Shown here piece by piece: positions 16,547 to 25,887 of a stretch of DNA of 64,000 bases. The position numbers were made by a program, and so were the translations under genes. How positions within the stretch are numbered: position 1 is the stretch's first letter; every line of letters begins with the position of its first letter. Source of the DNA: JAAZGD01 sp034003765 (GTDB taxonomy: Bacteria; Bacillota; Clostridia; Peptostreptococcales; Anaerovoracaceae); contig JAVEXZ010000002.1 in NCBI GenBank assembly GCA_034003765.1, forward strand, positions 1-64,000, written 5' to 3'. The notes beneath the pieces were generated by a model. The model worked only from the letters and a program-made list of their open reading frames with translations. It searched no databases and was not told the DNA's origin.

Positions 16547-18973
16547 CTACTCCTTGGCTTTTTCAAGATCTTTTAGCTTTTCTGTGGCCCTATCTAGCAG
16601 GGATTGGGGAACCCCAGCAAGTTCAGCAACATGTATACCATAGCTTCTGCTGGTGGTACCATATCCTATTCGATGTAAGAAGACAATATGCCCATCTTCT
16701 TCCTTGACTTCAACATTTAAGTTTCTAAAACCTTGTAGATTGCCTTCAAGCTGGGTCATTTCATGGTAATGTGTTGCAAATAGTGTTCGGATTTTCCTAT
16801 TTTCCTCCAATATGTATTCTGCTGCTGCCCAGGCAATGGAAAGCCCATCGTAAGTACTTGTCCCCCTGCCTATTTCATCTAAGATTATCAAACTTTTAGA
16901 AGTGGCGTTATTTAAGATATAGGCTAGCTCACTCATTTCTACGAAAAATGTACTTTGACCTAGACTAAGGTTGTCTGAAGCTCCAATTCTAGTAAATATT
17001 TGATCGCAAATCCCTATTTCTGCTGATTCACAAGGAACAAAACAACCTATTTGGGCCATTAATACTATTAGGGCCACCTGCCTCATATAGGTGGATTTAC
17101 CGCTCATGTTGGGGCCAGTTAGGAGTAAAAGGGTATCATCTTGTCTATTTAAGTAGCTTTCATTGGGAACGAAGTTTCCATCTTTGATAGTGTTTTCAAT
17201 TACTGGGTGGCGACCTTTTTTAATCTGGATTAAATCATCATTTTTTATCCTGGGTTTCACATAGTTTTGCCTTGTAGAAACTTCTGCAAAAGAGCAAAGT
17301 ACGTCAAGATTTGCAATAGCTTCTCCAGTTTTTTGAATATGAGGGATAAAGCCTTCTATGTATTCTCTTATTTCCCCAAAAAGTTTGTATTCCAGTTCAT
17401 GAATCTTAGCCTCTGCTCCCAGAACAATAGACTCCATTTCTTTTAATTCGGGAGTTATGAACCTTTCACAGTTAACAAGGGTTTGCTTTCTTATATAATC
17501 TTCTGGAATTTGGTGATAATTTGATTTAGTTATTTCCAAATAGTAACCAAAAACTTTGTTGAAGCCTACTTTTAGGTTTTTTATCCCAGTTCTTTGTCTT
17601 TCTTTGGCTTCTAGTGAAGCAATCCATTCTTGGCTACCTATAATTGACTCTTTGAGAGTGTCCAATTCCTGTGAATAGCCAGTTTTTATAAGGCTCCCAT
17701 CTTTTATAGTAATTGGGCATTCATCTTCTATAGCCCTTTCTATCAAGATGTTAACATCTTCTAAAGGGTGGATTGCTTGACCAAGCTTTACCAGTATGGG
17801 TGCACTTAAATCAAGAAGTTCTAGTTTTATATCTGGCAGGTTGTTAATTGAATTCCTGAGAGCGAGAAGATCTCTTCCATTACCATTACCCATGGCTATT
17901 CGCCCTACTAGGCGCTCTAGGTCATAAATTCCCTTTAGGTATTCTCGCAGATTATTCCTCAAGATTACCTCATTATAAAGGAGGTCTACTCCTTCAAGTC
18001 TTTCATCAATATCCGCCTTTTGGTTTAGGGGCTCTCGGATCCATCTTTTTAGCTTTCTAGACCCCATAGCTGTATTACACCTATCTAAAATCCCCAAGAG
18101 TGATCCTTGCTTGTCTCTTTCATACAAGGATTCTGTTAGCTCTAAGTTTCTTATGGTTGATTTATCTAGGGCCATATGGTTGCCTATATAATATCTGTTT
18201 ACCTGGTTAATATGGGTGAGCTTGGACCTTTGGTTTTCTTTGATGTACCTTATTAGCATGCCTAGAGCATAGGTGTCTGGATCTTTTTGTGATAAACCTA
18301 AGGCTCTTATCCCCTGGGGGAATTGTTGGTTGACTAGGTTTTCAGTATTTCGGCTAACAACAAAGGAATCCTCCACTCTATGTACATAGGCACCTATTGA
18401 ATTTTCCATAAGGCTAAGAGCATCTTCTTTTCCCTTGGCATCATTTAATAATATTTCTCTTGGGCTTATTTTAACCAACTCATTAATAAGCATCTCCATA
18501 TAATAGGGTCCTGACACCCTAGTAACATTCACTTCTCCTGTTGAAATATCACCATAAGCCAAGCCACCTGTCTCTTGGCCCAAATAACAGGCAGCTAGAA
18601 AATTATTGTCTTTTTCTTTTAGCATAGTTGACGACACAAGTGTACCTGGACTTACAACTTGTACAACCTCTCTTCTTACAAGGCCCTTGGCTGAAGCAGG
18701 GTCTTCCATTTGTTCGCAAATAGCCACCTTGTATCCACGGTCCACAAGCTTTGCTATATAATTTTCTGCGGCATGAAAAGGAACGCCACACATAGGTGCG
18801 CGTTCTTCTTCACCGCAATTTTTACCTGTAAGTACCAGCTCCAGTTCCTTGGATGCAATTTTTGCATCCTCATAAAACATCTCGTAAAAGTCCCCTAGCC
18901 GGAAAAACAGGATGCAGTCAAGATGCTTTTCTTTGATACGGAGGTATTGAACCATCATGGGGGATCGTGCCAT
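16547..18973 (-). CDS. mutS: DNA mismatch repair protein MutS, short C-terminus
   Basis: Mismatch recognition ATPase. Seen: the mismatch-binding motif GDFYEMF near residue 27, Walker A GPNMSGKST, Walker B SLIILDEIGRGTSTYDG, and the ATHYHE motif. At 808 residues it ends right after the ATPase/helix-turn-helix region (LLDRATEKLKDLE). It therefore lacks the roughly 50-60-residue tail that in other MutS proteins carries the beta-clamp-binding motif and tetramer contacts. There is no sign of frameshift; mutL follows at once. Confidence 0.97.
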   Translation of the reverse strand: MARSPMMVQYLRIKEKHLDCILFFRLGDFYEMFYEDAKIASKELELVLTGKNCGEEERAPMCGVPFHAAENYIAKLVDRGYKVAICEQMEDPASAKGLVRREVVQVVSPGTLVSSTMLKEKDNNFLAACYLGQETGGLAYGDISTGEVNVTRVSGPYYMEMLINELVKISPREILLNDAKGKEDALSLMENSIGAYVHRVEDSFVVSRNTENLVNQQFPQGIRALGLSQKDPDTYALGMLIRYIKENQRSKLTHINQVNRYYIGNHMALDKSTIRNLELTESLYERDKQGSLLGILDRCNTAMGSRKLKRWIREPLNQKADIDERLEGVDLLYNEVILRNNLREYLKGIYDLERLVGRIAMGNGNGRDLLALRNSINNLPDIKLELLDLSAPILVKLGQAIHPLEDVNILIERAIEDECPITIKDGSLIKTGYSQELDTLKESIIGSQEWIASLEAKERQRTGIKNLKVGFNKVFGYYLEITKSNYHQIPEDYIRKQTLVNCERFITPELKEMESIVLGAEAKIHELEYKLFGEIREYIEGFIPHIQKTGEAIANLDVLCSFAEVSTRQNYVKPRIKNDDLIQIKKGRHPVIENTIKDGNFVPNESYLNRQDDTLLLLTGPNMSGKSTYMRQVALIVLMAQIGCFVPCESAEIGICDQIFTRIGASDNLSLGQSTFFVEMSELAYILNNATSKSLIILDEIGRGTSTYDGLSIAWAAAEYILEENRKIRTLFATHYHEMTQLEGNLQGFRNLNVEVKEEDGHIVFLHRIGYGTTSRSYGIHVAELAGVPQSLLDRATEKLKDLEKAKE

Positions 18974-19033
18974 AATCTGCCTTTCTTCGCGTCTTTATCA
19001 TCTACCACCCTTATTTTTTGAGTGTTTTCTAAA

Positions 19034-19849
19034 TTATTCTTCTTTATTCTTTAAATTAAGGGATTCCTGGGCTTTTACCACCACATCCCTTACATGGTAT
19101 TCATGGGTTTCCCCTTCTCCTTTTACCAAGGACAACAAATATTCTATGTTACCCTTAGCCCCTTTTACAGGTGAATATGTTAGGCCTTCTACTTTAAGGC
19201 CTTCCTCTTCTGCTGATGCTATAACCTTTTCAATAACCTCTATGTGTATGTCTTTATCTTTGACAATGCCACCTTTACCAACCTGGTCTTTTCCCGCTTC
19301 AAATTGGGGCTTCACCAAACATACCATTTGCCCATCTTTTTCAATAATCTTACTAGCTATGGGTAAAACAAGAGTTAGGCTTATAAAAGAAACATCTACG
19401 GTTATAAATTCTACAGGATCCAGAATTAAGCCTAAATCCAAGTATCTTATATTGGTTTTTTCTATACAGACAACTTGAGGGTTGTTTCTCAAACTATAGT
19501 CTAAAAGCCCATAACCCACATCAATAGCATACACTTTTTTTGCACCATTTTGTAGCATGCAATCCGTAAAACCCCCTGTAGAAGCGCCAATATCAAGGGC
19601 GATTTTATCTTTTAGGTCAATGTTAAATTCATCCAAGGCTTTGGCAAGCTTTAGTCCCCCACGTCCTACAAAGGGACAAAGGTTGGCTTTGACATCTATA
19701 ATGGCATCTTTAGATACTGGAGTTCCTGCCTTATCTGTCATTTGACCATTAACAGATATAAGCCCTGCCATAATAGAAGCCTTGGCTTTTTCTCTGGAAG
19801 GGAATAGGCCTCTTGCCACCAACAATACATCTAGTCTATCCTTTGACAA
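19034..19849 (-). CDS. tlyA: TlyA family 2'-O-rRNA methyltransferase / hemolysin-like
   Basis: A 271-residue S4-domain methyltransferase. The N-terminal S4 RNA-binding domain (about 4-65) is followed by a Rossmann SAM-binding domain with ALDIGASTGGFTDCMLQNGA (about 78-97) and the K-D-K-E type catalytic set typical of FtsJ/TlyA. Known TlyA proteins methylate C1409 of 16S and C1920 of 23S rRNA. It overlaps the end of dxs by 14 bases. Confidence 0.93.
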   Translation of the reverse strand: MSKDRLDVLLVARGLFPSREKAKASIMAGLISVNGQMTDKAGTPVSKDAIIDVKANLCPFVGRGGLKLAKALDEFNIDLKDKIALDIGASTGGFTDCMLQNGAKKVYAIDVGYGLLDYSLRNNPQVVCIEKTNIRYLDLGLILDPVEFITVDVSFISLTLVLPIASKIIEKDGQMVCLVKPQFEAGKDQVGKGGIVKDKDIHIEVIEKVIASAEEEGLKVEGLTYSPVKGAKGNIEYLLSLVKGEGETHEYHVRDVVVKAQESLNLKNKEE

Positions 19850-21704
19850 ATTTTTCTATCCTTTCAGCCAGGCCTTTACTATCAAGTTGATATTTTTCAT
19901 AAAGCTCATTTTGAGTGCCTTGCTCTATAAATATCTCTGGCCATCCAAGATTTAGTATAGGCTCACCATGGCCCCTGTTTTGTAAAAGACATCTTAGGCT
20001 TTGACCAAAGCCACCTGTTACAACATTATCTTCAACTGTTACAATTTTAGGAAAATTAATTGATTCCACTATACTCATTTCAGAAAGAGGTTTGGCAAAT
20101 CTTGCATTAATAACCCCAGCAGAAATTCCTCTTCTTTCTAAAATCCGGGCTGCTTCCATTGCTTTTTCTGCCATTATCCCAAGGGCATAAATTCCCACAT
20201 CATTTCCTTGTCTTAATATTTCACAACCCGATTCCAAAGGAGTTTGTGAAATGTTAAATGTTGATTGGGCATCTCCTCTTGGATATCTTATAGCGCAAGG
20301 ACCCTTTAATGAAGCTGCATAGTCCATCATTTGTTCCAGCTCTTTGCCATCTTTGGGGCTTAGAACTGTCATATTAGGCATATGGTTTAGGTATGAAAGG
20401 TCAAATACTCCATGATGAGTTTCTCCGTCGTTTCCTACAATTCCTGCCCTATCTATACAAAAGACCACCGGAAGATTTTGCAGGCAAACATCCATCATCA
20501 TCATATCGTAGCTTCTTTGCAAAAAGGTTGAATAGATTACAACAAAGGGTTTAATCCCGCCTTTTGCTAATCCTGCTGCAAATGTTACAGCTTCTCCTTC
20601 TGCAATACCAACGTCAAAGGTTCTTTCAGGGAATTTCTTCCAAAAGATATCTAGTCCTGTTCCTTCTAGCATGGCAGCATAAACTGCTACAACATTTGGA
20701 TCCTTTTCCGCTATTTCTGTGAGTTTTCTTGCAAAAACGCAGGAATATGAAGGATTGTTGGATGAACACAAGGGCTGGCCCGTCTCTTTTTCAAAGGGCC
20801 CAATGCCATGGAACTTATTGGGGTTTAGTTCAGCATTTCTGTATCCTTTACCCTTTTGAGTTATAACATGGAGCAATTTGGGGCCTTTTATCTGTTCTAA
20901 GATTTCGAAGGATTCTATTAAGTCTTCTATGTTATGTCCATCAATTGGACCTATATACTTGAAACCTAGAGCTTCAAAAATAGCTGCATCGTTGATAACA
21001 GCGTATTTTATGGAATCTTTGATATTCTCAAGGCCACTGTAGAGCCCCTCTCCAACACCAGGTATATGGGTAATGGTTTTCTTTAATTGCTTCTTAAAGT
21101 CCAAATAGCCTTGGCTGGTTCTTAGTTTAGCAAGGTGTTGAGACATTCCACCAACGTTTCTGGAAATAGACATATTGTTATCATTTAAGATAAGGGTAAA
21201 ATCCGTATCTTTACCACCTGCATTATTAAGACCTTCGTATGCAAGGCCACTTGTTAGGGCCCCATCTCCTATAACAGAAATTACACGGTGACTTTCCTTC
21301 TTTAAATCTCTTGCTGTGGCAAGGCCAAAGCCAGCAGCAACAGATGTACTTGCATGACCAGTTTCAAAAATATCATGGGGGCTTTCTTGACACTTTGGAA
21401 ATCCGCTGATTCCATTCATTTGCCTTAGGCTTTCAAATTTGTTGGCTCTTCCCGTAAGGATCTTGTGGACATAGGATTGATGGCCTACGTCCCAAATTAT
21501 CTTGTCTTCTGGGCTATTATAATACTTGTGTAAGGCAATAGATAATTCTACTACCCCTAAGTTGGAGGCCAGATGGCCTCCTGTTTGTGAAACCCTGTCA
21601 ATCAAAAAATCACGAATTTCATAGGATAGTAATTCTAGTTCCTCTAAATTCATCTCTTTTAGCTGCTGGGGAAATTCATAATCTATCAAGGTTTTTTTCA
21701 TCAA
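19836..21704 (-). CDS. dxs: 1-deoxy-D-xylulose-5-phosphate synthase
   Basis: First enzyme of the MEP isoprenoid pathway: condenses pyruvate and glyceraldehyde-3-phosphate using thiamine diphosphate. It has 622 residues, full length. Seen: DVGHQSYVHKILTGR (about 72-86), the TPP motif GDGALTSGLAYEGLNNAG, and the transketolase C-terminal block CIDRAGIVGNDGETHHG. It stands beside ispA, consistent with a shared isoprenoid role. Confidence 0.98.
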   Translation of the reverse strand: MMKKTLIDYEFPQQLKEMNLEELELLSYEIRDFLIDRVSQTGGHLASNLGVVELSIALHKYYNSPEDKIIWDVGHQSYVHKILTGRANKFESLRQMNGISGFPKCQESPHDIFETGHASTSVAAGFGLATARDLKKESHRVISVIGDGALTSGLAYEGLNNAGGKDTDFTLILNDNNMSISRNVGGMSQHLAKLRTSQGYLDFKKQLKKTITHIPGVGEGLYSGLENIKDSIKYAVINDAAIFEALGFKYIGPIDGHNIEDLIESFEILEQIKGPKLLHVITQKGKGYRNAELNPNKFHGIGPFEKETGQPLCSSNNPSYSCVFARKLTEIAEKDPNVVAVYAAMLEGTGLDIFWKKFPERTFDVGIAEGEAVTFAAGLAKGGIKPFVVIYSTFLQRSYDMMMMDVCLQNLPVVFCIDRAGIVGNDGETHHGVFDLSYLNHMPNMTVLSPKDGKELEQMMDYAASLKGPCAIRYPRGDAQSTFNISQTPLESGCEILRQGNDVGIYALGIMAEKAMEAARILERRGISAGVINARFAKPLSEMSIVESINFPKIVTVEDNVVTGGFGQSLRCLLQNRGHGEPILNLGWPEIFIEQGTQNELYEKYQLDSKGLAERIEKFVKG

Positions 21705-21710
21705 GTGCTC

Positions 21711-22607
21711 CTATTTTATACGGACAGACAAGTCCAAGGCTAATTTATTAAAGAACTCCGCATTATCATAATACTGGGCCATAGATGCAAGAGCATTATC
21801 TGTTAATTCTTGAACTCTAGCTTTGCTTTTTTCAAGGCCATTGACGGAAACATAGGTGCACCTGTTGATTTTAGCATCATGGCCAGCTTCTTTGCCCATT
21901 ACATCTTGGTCCCCTGTAATATCTAGTATATCGTCAGTAATTTGATATGCTAATCCCAGGTTTTCTGCGTAATCACTAAGGTTTTTCAGTGTCTCTAAAT
22001 CTGCATTTCCTAAATGGGCTCCCGCACGAATCGCTGCAATAATCAAGGCTCCAGTTTTATTAACATAAATATAATCCAACATTTCTCCACAGGCAAATTT
22101 TGATGCAACTTCAATATCAGTAGCTTGGCCTGCTACCATACCTCGGCAACCTGCGCCTTTTGAGATTTCATAACTGGCCTTAACTCGACATTTCAAGCAG
22201 TCGGCTTCCTCAAAATATAGGAGCATATCTTTGTTCATGGCTTCAAAAGCAGAAGTAAGTAGTCCATCTCCTGCTAATATGGCCATTGCTTCTCCATGAA
22301 CGATATGGTTTGTAGGTAAACCTCTTCGTAAATCATCATCGTCCATGGCAGGAAGGTCATCGTGAATTAAGCTGTAGGTATGAATATACTCAATGGCCAA
22401 TGCATAGGGTAGTGCAACCTTTATGTCTCCTCCAGAGAACTCACACGCCGCAAGTAAGAGTATAGGCCTAAGTCGTTTGCCTCCTGCTAGAAGGCTATAT
22501 TTCATGGCATCATACAAAGTAATACTTTTGGGATCAATTTCTGGTAGAAAGTCCAATATGTGATCTTCTATCAAGTTCTTATAATCTTCATAACCCATTT
22601 CATACAT
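21711..22607 (-). CDS. ispA: Polyprenyl (farnesyl/geranylgeranyl) diphosphate synthase
   Basis: Chain-elongating prenyltransferase of the IspA group, about 298 residues. The first Asp-rich motif DDLPAMDDDDLRRG and the second, DDILD, are present. The ATG at 22607 is chosen because a perfect AGGAGGTG lies seven bases upstream; the in-frame ATG at 22649 would extend into xseB and beyond family length. Confidence 0.96.
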   Translation of the reverse strand: MYEMGYEDYKNLIEDHILDFLPEIDPKSITLYDAMKYSLLAGGKRLRPILLLAACEFSGGDIKVALPYALAIEYIHTYSLIHDDLPAMDDDDLRRGLPTNHIVHGEAMAILAGDGLLTSAFEAMNKDMLLYFEEADCLKCRVKASYEISKGAGCRGMVAGQATDIEVASKFACGEMLDYIYVNKTGALIIAAIRAGAHLGNADLETLKNLSDYAENLGLAYQITDDILDITGDQDVMGKEAGHDAKINRCTYVSVNGLEKSKARVQELTDNALASMAQYYDNAEFFNKLALDLSVRIK

Positions 22608-22629
22608 TTGTTGCACCTCCTGGTTTTGC

Positions 22630-22818
22630 TTATTCCTTATAGGTTTCAATTTTTTGTTTGGCAGCTGTTAGGATTTCATTACAATTTTTATAATGTGCAA
22701 TACCTGATTCAAAATTCTTGATTGCCTCTTCTAAGGGGACTTCCTCGTCCCGTAGTCGCTGGGCACATTTCTCCAATTCTTTTAATTCCTCTTCAAATGT
22801 AGGCTTGACTTCACTCAT
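22630..22818 (-). CDS. xseB: Exodeoxyribonuclease VII small subunit
   Basis: A 62-residue helical protein, the normal size for XseB. Seen: TFEEELKELEKCAQRLRDEEVPLEEAIKNFE, which in shortened form shows the typical FEE.L..LE..V..LE.G.L.LEEA pattern. It partners XseA, encoded just upstream, to degrade single-stranded DNA. Confidence 0.95.
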   Translation of the reverse strand: MSEVKPTFEEELKELEKCAQRLRDEEVPLEEAIKNFESGIAHYKNCNEILTAAKQKIETYKE

Positions 22819-22819
22819 T

Positions 22820-24154
22820 TTACTTCTCCTTCACACATTCAACCAAGGCTTTTGCCTGGCCGTCTAGAAAAATCAAAGATAGAAGATCTTTTTCTTTGAT
22901 TGTCTTAACCCTTGATACAGCTTTTCCCTCTTGATTAATTATTATGGCATAACCCCTTTTCATGACATTATAGGGGCTAAGGTCTTCCATAGTTATTAGG
23001 GTATTATCTAGGCTAGATTTTTTACCACTTAAATAATTCTCTGTTCTTTCTAAAAGTTTTTCTAAATGGGTTTCCACCCTTACCCTGTTTGCATTTATCT
23101 TATCTATAATGTCTAATTGATTGTATAATTCATCAATTCGCATAAGCTTTTGGCCGATTAAGCTTTCCATGTCCCGACTTATTTGGTCTTTCTTTTGGTC
23201 GGCTCGATTTTCTTCACTTTGAATTCTCTGGATAAGTACCCTATAAAGGTTGTCTATGTTATGGCTTTTAACCTCCAAATAGTTGCGTTTCCAAATGGAT
23301 TCTCCACTATTATAGAGCTGGTTTTTTAATCTTTCAATTCTTTCTTTTAATTCCCTAGTATCTGGAACACTTAGGTTTGCAGCAGCAGTGGGGGTCTCTG
23401 CCCTAAGGTCAGCAACAAAGTCGGAAATAGTGAAATCTGTTTCGTGACCAACGGCAGAAATTATTGGAATTTGGGATTGAAATACAGCTCTTGCAAGGTC
23501 CTCATCGTTAAAGGCCCATAAGTCCTCTAGGGAACCTCCCCCCCTTCCTAAAATTATCAAGTCTGTATCCGAAAAATCTTGATTTACCTTTTTGATCGCT
23601 TTTATCAAGTGGCTAGGAGCTTGGTCACCTTGTACAAGACTAGGAAAAATTCTTATATTACATATGTGGTTTTTACCTTGTATAATGGATAAAATATCAT
23701 GTAAAACAGCCCCTGTGGCTGATGTTATTACTGCAATATTCTTTGGGAAAAATGGTATAGGCTTTTTGTGGTGAGGATCAAATAAGCCTTCCCTTTCAAG
23801 CTTCTCTTTGAGTCTTTGAAAGGCTGCCCCTAGGTCTCCCTCTCCAGAGTGTTGGACTTGAGAGACATTAATACTATATGTTCCTCCCGCTTCATAGATA
23901 CTAACTTGTCCCTCTACAATAATCTCCATACCATCTTCTGGTAGGAAGGAGGATCTTTCTACATTATAGTGGGGAAAAAAACAATTAACTCGGCTACTTT
24001 TATCCTTTAGGGTAAAGTAAATATGCCTTGATGAATGAACCTTCAAACCTGATACTTCACCTATCACCGTAATTTTTGCCAGTAAAGGGTCTGTTCCTAG
24101 CACCCTACTTATATAGTGGTTTAACCCTGATACTGTTATTGGGTTTTCTGACAT
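22820..24154 (-). CDS. xseA: Exodeoxyribonuclease VII large subunit
   Basis: Catalytic subunit, 444 residues. The N-terminal OB fold (about 5-100) is followed by the catalytic domain with the conserved GRGGGSLEDLWAFNDE (about 211-226) and AVGHETD (about 239-245), and then a long coiled-coil region. xseB follows with a one-base gap, and the gene overlaps the preceding TsaD-like gene by 19 bases. Confidence 0.97.
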   Translation of the reverse strand: MSENPITVSGLNHYISRVLGTDPLLAKITVIGEVSGLKVHSSRHIYFTLKDKSSRVNCFFPHYNVERSSFLPEDGMEIIVEGQVSIYEAGGTYSINVSQVQHSGEGDLGAAFQRLKEKLEREGLFDPHHKKPIPFFPKNIAVITSATGAVLHDILSIIQGKNHICNIRIFPSLVQGDQAPSHLIKAIKKVNQDFSDTDLIILGRGGGSLEDLWAFNDEDLARAVFQSQIPIISAVGHETDFTISDFVADLRAETPTAAANLSVPDTRELKERIERLKNQLYNSGESIWKRNYLEVKSHNIDNLYRVLIQRIQSEENRADQKKDQISRDMESLIGQKLMRIDELYNQLDIIDKINANRVRVETHLEKLLERTENYLSGKKSSLDNTLITMEDLSPYNVMKRGYAIIINQEGKAVSRVKTIKEKDLLSLIFLDGQAKALVECVKEK

Positions 24155-25116
24155 GAAATTTTCCTTCCCAAAAAACCTAAACCTACTGCATTATCCGAGG
24201 CAAGTTCCGCCTGGCCGAATTCCAATGTAATTGGACTATGAGAAAATGATTCCTTTAAGGCTTTACGTATGGTTTTACTAGACGATACTCCACCAGTTAT
24301 TAATATATCACGACAACCGGTGTCAGAAGACCAGAAGCTTATAAGTTTTACCAATGATTCATTGATTCGATCAAACAACTCTCTTATTAAGAGTCTTTGC
24401 ACAGCTTCTTGTTCAGGGGCTTGTATACACAAAATATCATCTAATTCTCGAGATATTTGGGTATCGATTCCCGATAGATTAATCCAGCCATTACGAAAAC
24501 TTACTGGTTTTAGTAGATTACTGGATTTATCAAGGCCATAGGCAATCTGATCTAATTTTTCACCACAAGGAAAGGCCATGCCCAACTTAACCCCAACCCT
24601 ATCTATTAATTGTCCATAGGAAATATCTTTTGTACCTCCCAACAATTTAATGCTCTCTCCTATCCATAAAACTTCAGTGGTTCCACCACTTAGGTGAAGG
24701 GCAAGAAATTCCTCTTTATCCCGAAATGCGCTTTGCTCCTGAATCGCACCTATGTGTCCTTCTTGATGTGAAACTTCATTAAATGCTATATTCAAAACAC
24801 TTGCTAGGGCACTTCCAAAGGCTTGACCTACTTTGAAGCATGGCATATAGGATCCTTCAACCGGTCTTGGTCTAACAGATGCCGTGATAGATGCCAGCCT
24901 TTGGCTATCTTGGTCCTGGAACAATTCACTGGCTAAGAGGGGAATGTTAGTGATGTGTTGAAAAACGGCCTCTGATTGTCTGAGGCCCTTTTGTCCTTGT
25001 GCTACAAGTAAATGCTTCCTTAAATCTTTTACAATTTGGCCATCTAGGTTAACAAGGGCCATTGAAGTCATATAATTGCTGGTATCGATTCCCAAGAATA
25101 GATCTTTACACTTCAT
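24136..25116 (-). CDS. TsaD/Kae1-like paralog (ASKHA fold)
   Basis: About 326 residues, related to the tRNA t6A protein TsaD (old name O-sialoglycoprotein endopeptidase). The ASKHA nucleotide-binding features LGIDTSNYMTS near the N-terminus and LHLSGGTTEV are present, and the metal-binding HxxxH is visible in SHQEGHIGA. It differs from true TsaD in much of the rest, and its place between nusB and xseA is typical of a clostridial paralog whose function is not settled. The ATG at 25116 is chosen because GGAG precedes it and the protein then begins like the family; the in-frame ATG at 25167 overlaps nusB by 60 bases. Confidence 0.85.
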   Translation of the reverse strand: MKCKDLFLGIDTSNYMTSMALVNLDGQIVKDLRKHLLVAQGQKGLRQSEAVFQHITNIPLLASELFQDQDSQRLASITASVRPRPVEGSYMPCFKVGQAFGSALASVLNIAFNEVSHQEGHIGAIQEQSAFRDKEEFLALHLSGGTTEVLWIGESIKLLGGTKDISYGQLIDRVGVKLGMAFPCGEKLDQIAYGLDKSSNLLKPVSFRNGWINLSGIDTQISRELDDILCIQAPEQEAVQRLLIRELFDRINESLVKLISFWSSDTGCRDILITGGVSSSKTIRKALKESFSHSPITLEFGQAELASDNAVGLGFLGRKISCQKTQ

Positions 25117-25519
25117 TTCGCTCTCCATGAAGGCTCTTGTAAATAGCACCCAAGACTCCATTAACAAATTTGCCAGAATCGTCTATTCCATATTTTTTTG
25201 CCATATTAACGGCTTCGTTTATAACAACAGGGGTAGGTGTATCTTTCATGAATAATAATTCTGCAGTTGATAATCTTAATACAGCAAGATCTACCCTGTT
25301 AATCCTTTTAACCGTCCAATTGTCTGCACATTTATCCAACCTACTATCTATTTCATCCTGATTTTTTACCCACATATCAAATAATTCTCTCATAAAAGAG
25401 TCTTCTATAATATCTTGATCTTCATAGAATTTGATTTTTACTTCTTCACGGAAATCATTTTGTGCATCCATAAGGAAGAGTAATTGCATTAATCGTTCTC
25501 TACCCTTAGTTCTTGTCAT
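25106..25519 (-). CDS. nusB: Transcription antitermination factor NusB
   Basis: Small all-helical RNA-binding protein of rRNA antitermination complexes, about 137 residues from the ATG at 25519 (GGAGG six bases upstream). Seen: RERLMQLLFLMDAQND at the N-terminus, and the C-terminal TPTPVVINEAVNMAKKYGIDDS in shortened form, matching the family's INEAVELAK pattern. It overlaps asp23 by 14 bases. Confidence 0.95.
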   Translation of the reverse strand: MTRTKGRERLMQLLFLMDAQNDFREEVKIKFYEDQDIIEDSFMRELFDMWVKNQDEIDSRLDKCADNWTVKRINRVDLAVLRLSTAELLFMKDTPTPVVINEAVNMAKKYGIDDSGKFVNGVLGAIYKSLHGERNEV

Positions 25520-25880
25520 CTTTTTCCTCCATTGCAACCACTCCTTGTATATGAATATGTACAGCATCCACATTGAGTTCCGTCATTTCATTTATAGCAT
25601 TTTTTACATTCTCTTGTATATCCCAAGCCACCTCAGGTATTTTTCGTCCATATTCTATAAGTACATAAACATCTGTGGTTATACCCTCTTCATTTTGGCT
25701 AACCTTGATGCCAGTATATAGAGGGTCTCTTCCCAATATGTTCTTGGAAAGGGTATCAGAAAAGCCACTTGATAAAGCAGCAACCCCCACGGTTTTGAGG
25801 GTAGCATTGGCCGCACAAATGGCTATTACATCATCTGATATTTTAAGGGGTGGGGCTTTTTCTTCTTTTTCAGTGGTCAT
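25506..25880 (-). CDS. Asp23/Gls24 family envelope stress protein
   Basis: A 124-residue Asp23-domain protein. Seen: ISDDVIAICAANATLKTVGV near the start and the DVYVLIEYGRKIPEVAWDIQ core. In other Firmicutes these proteins form membrane-associated complexes linked to cell-wall stress. It commonly precedes nusB, as here. Its ribosome site AAGAGG is inside the last codons of kce, seven bases upstream, so its translation may be coupled to kce. Confidence 0.92.
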   Translation of the reverse strand: MTTEKEEKAPPLKISDDVIAICAANATLKTVGVAALSSGFSDTLSKNILGRDPLYTGIKVSQNEEGITTDVYVLIEYGRKIPEVAWDIQENVKNAINEMTELNVDAVHIHIQGVVAMEEKDDKN

Positions 25881-25887
25881 AAAAGGC

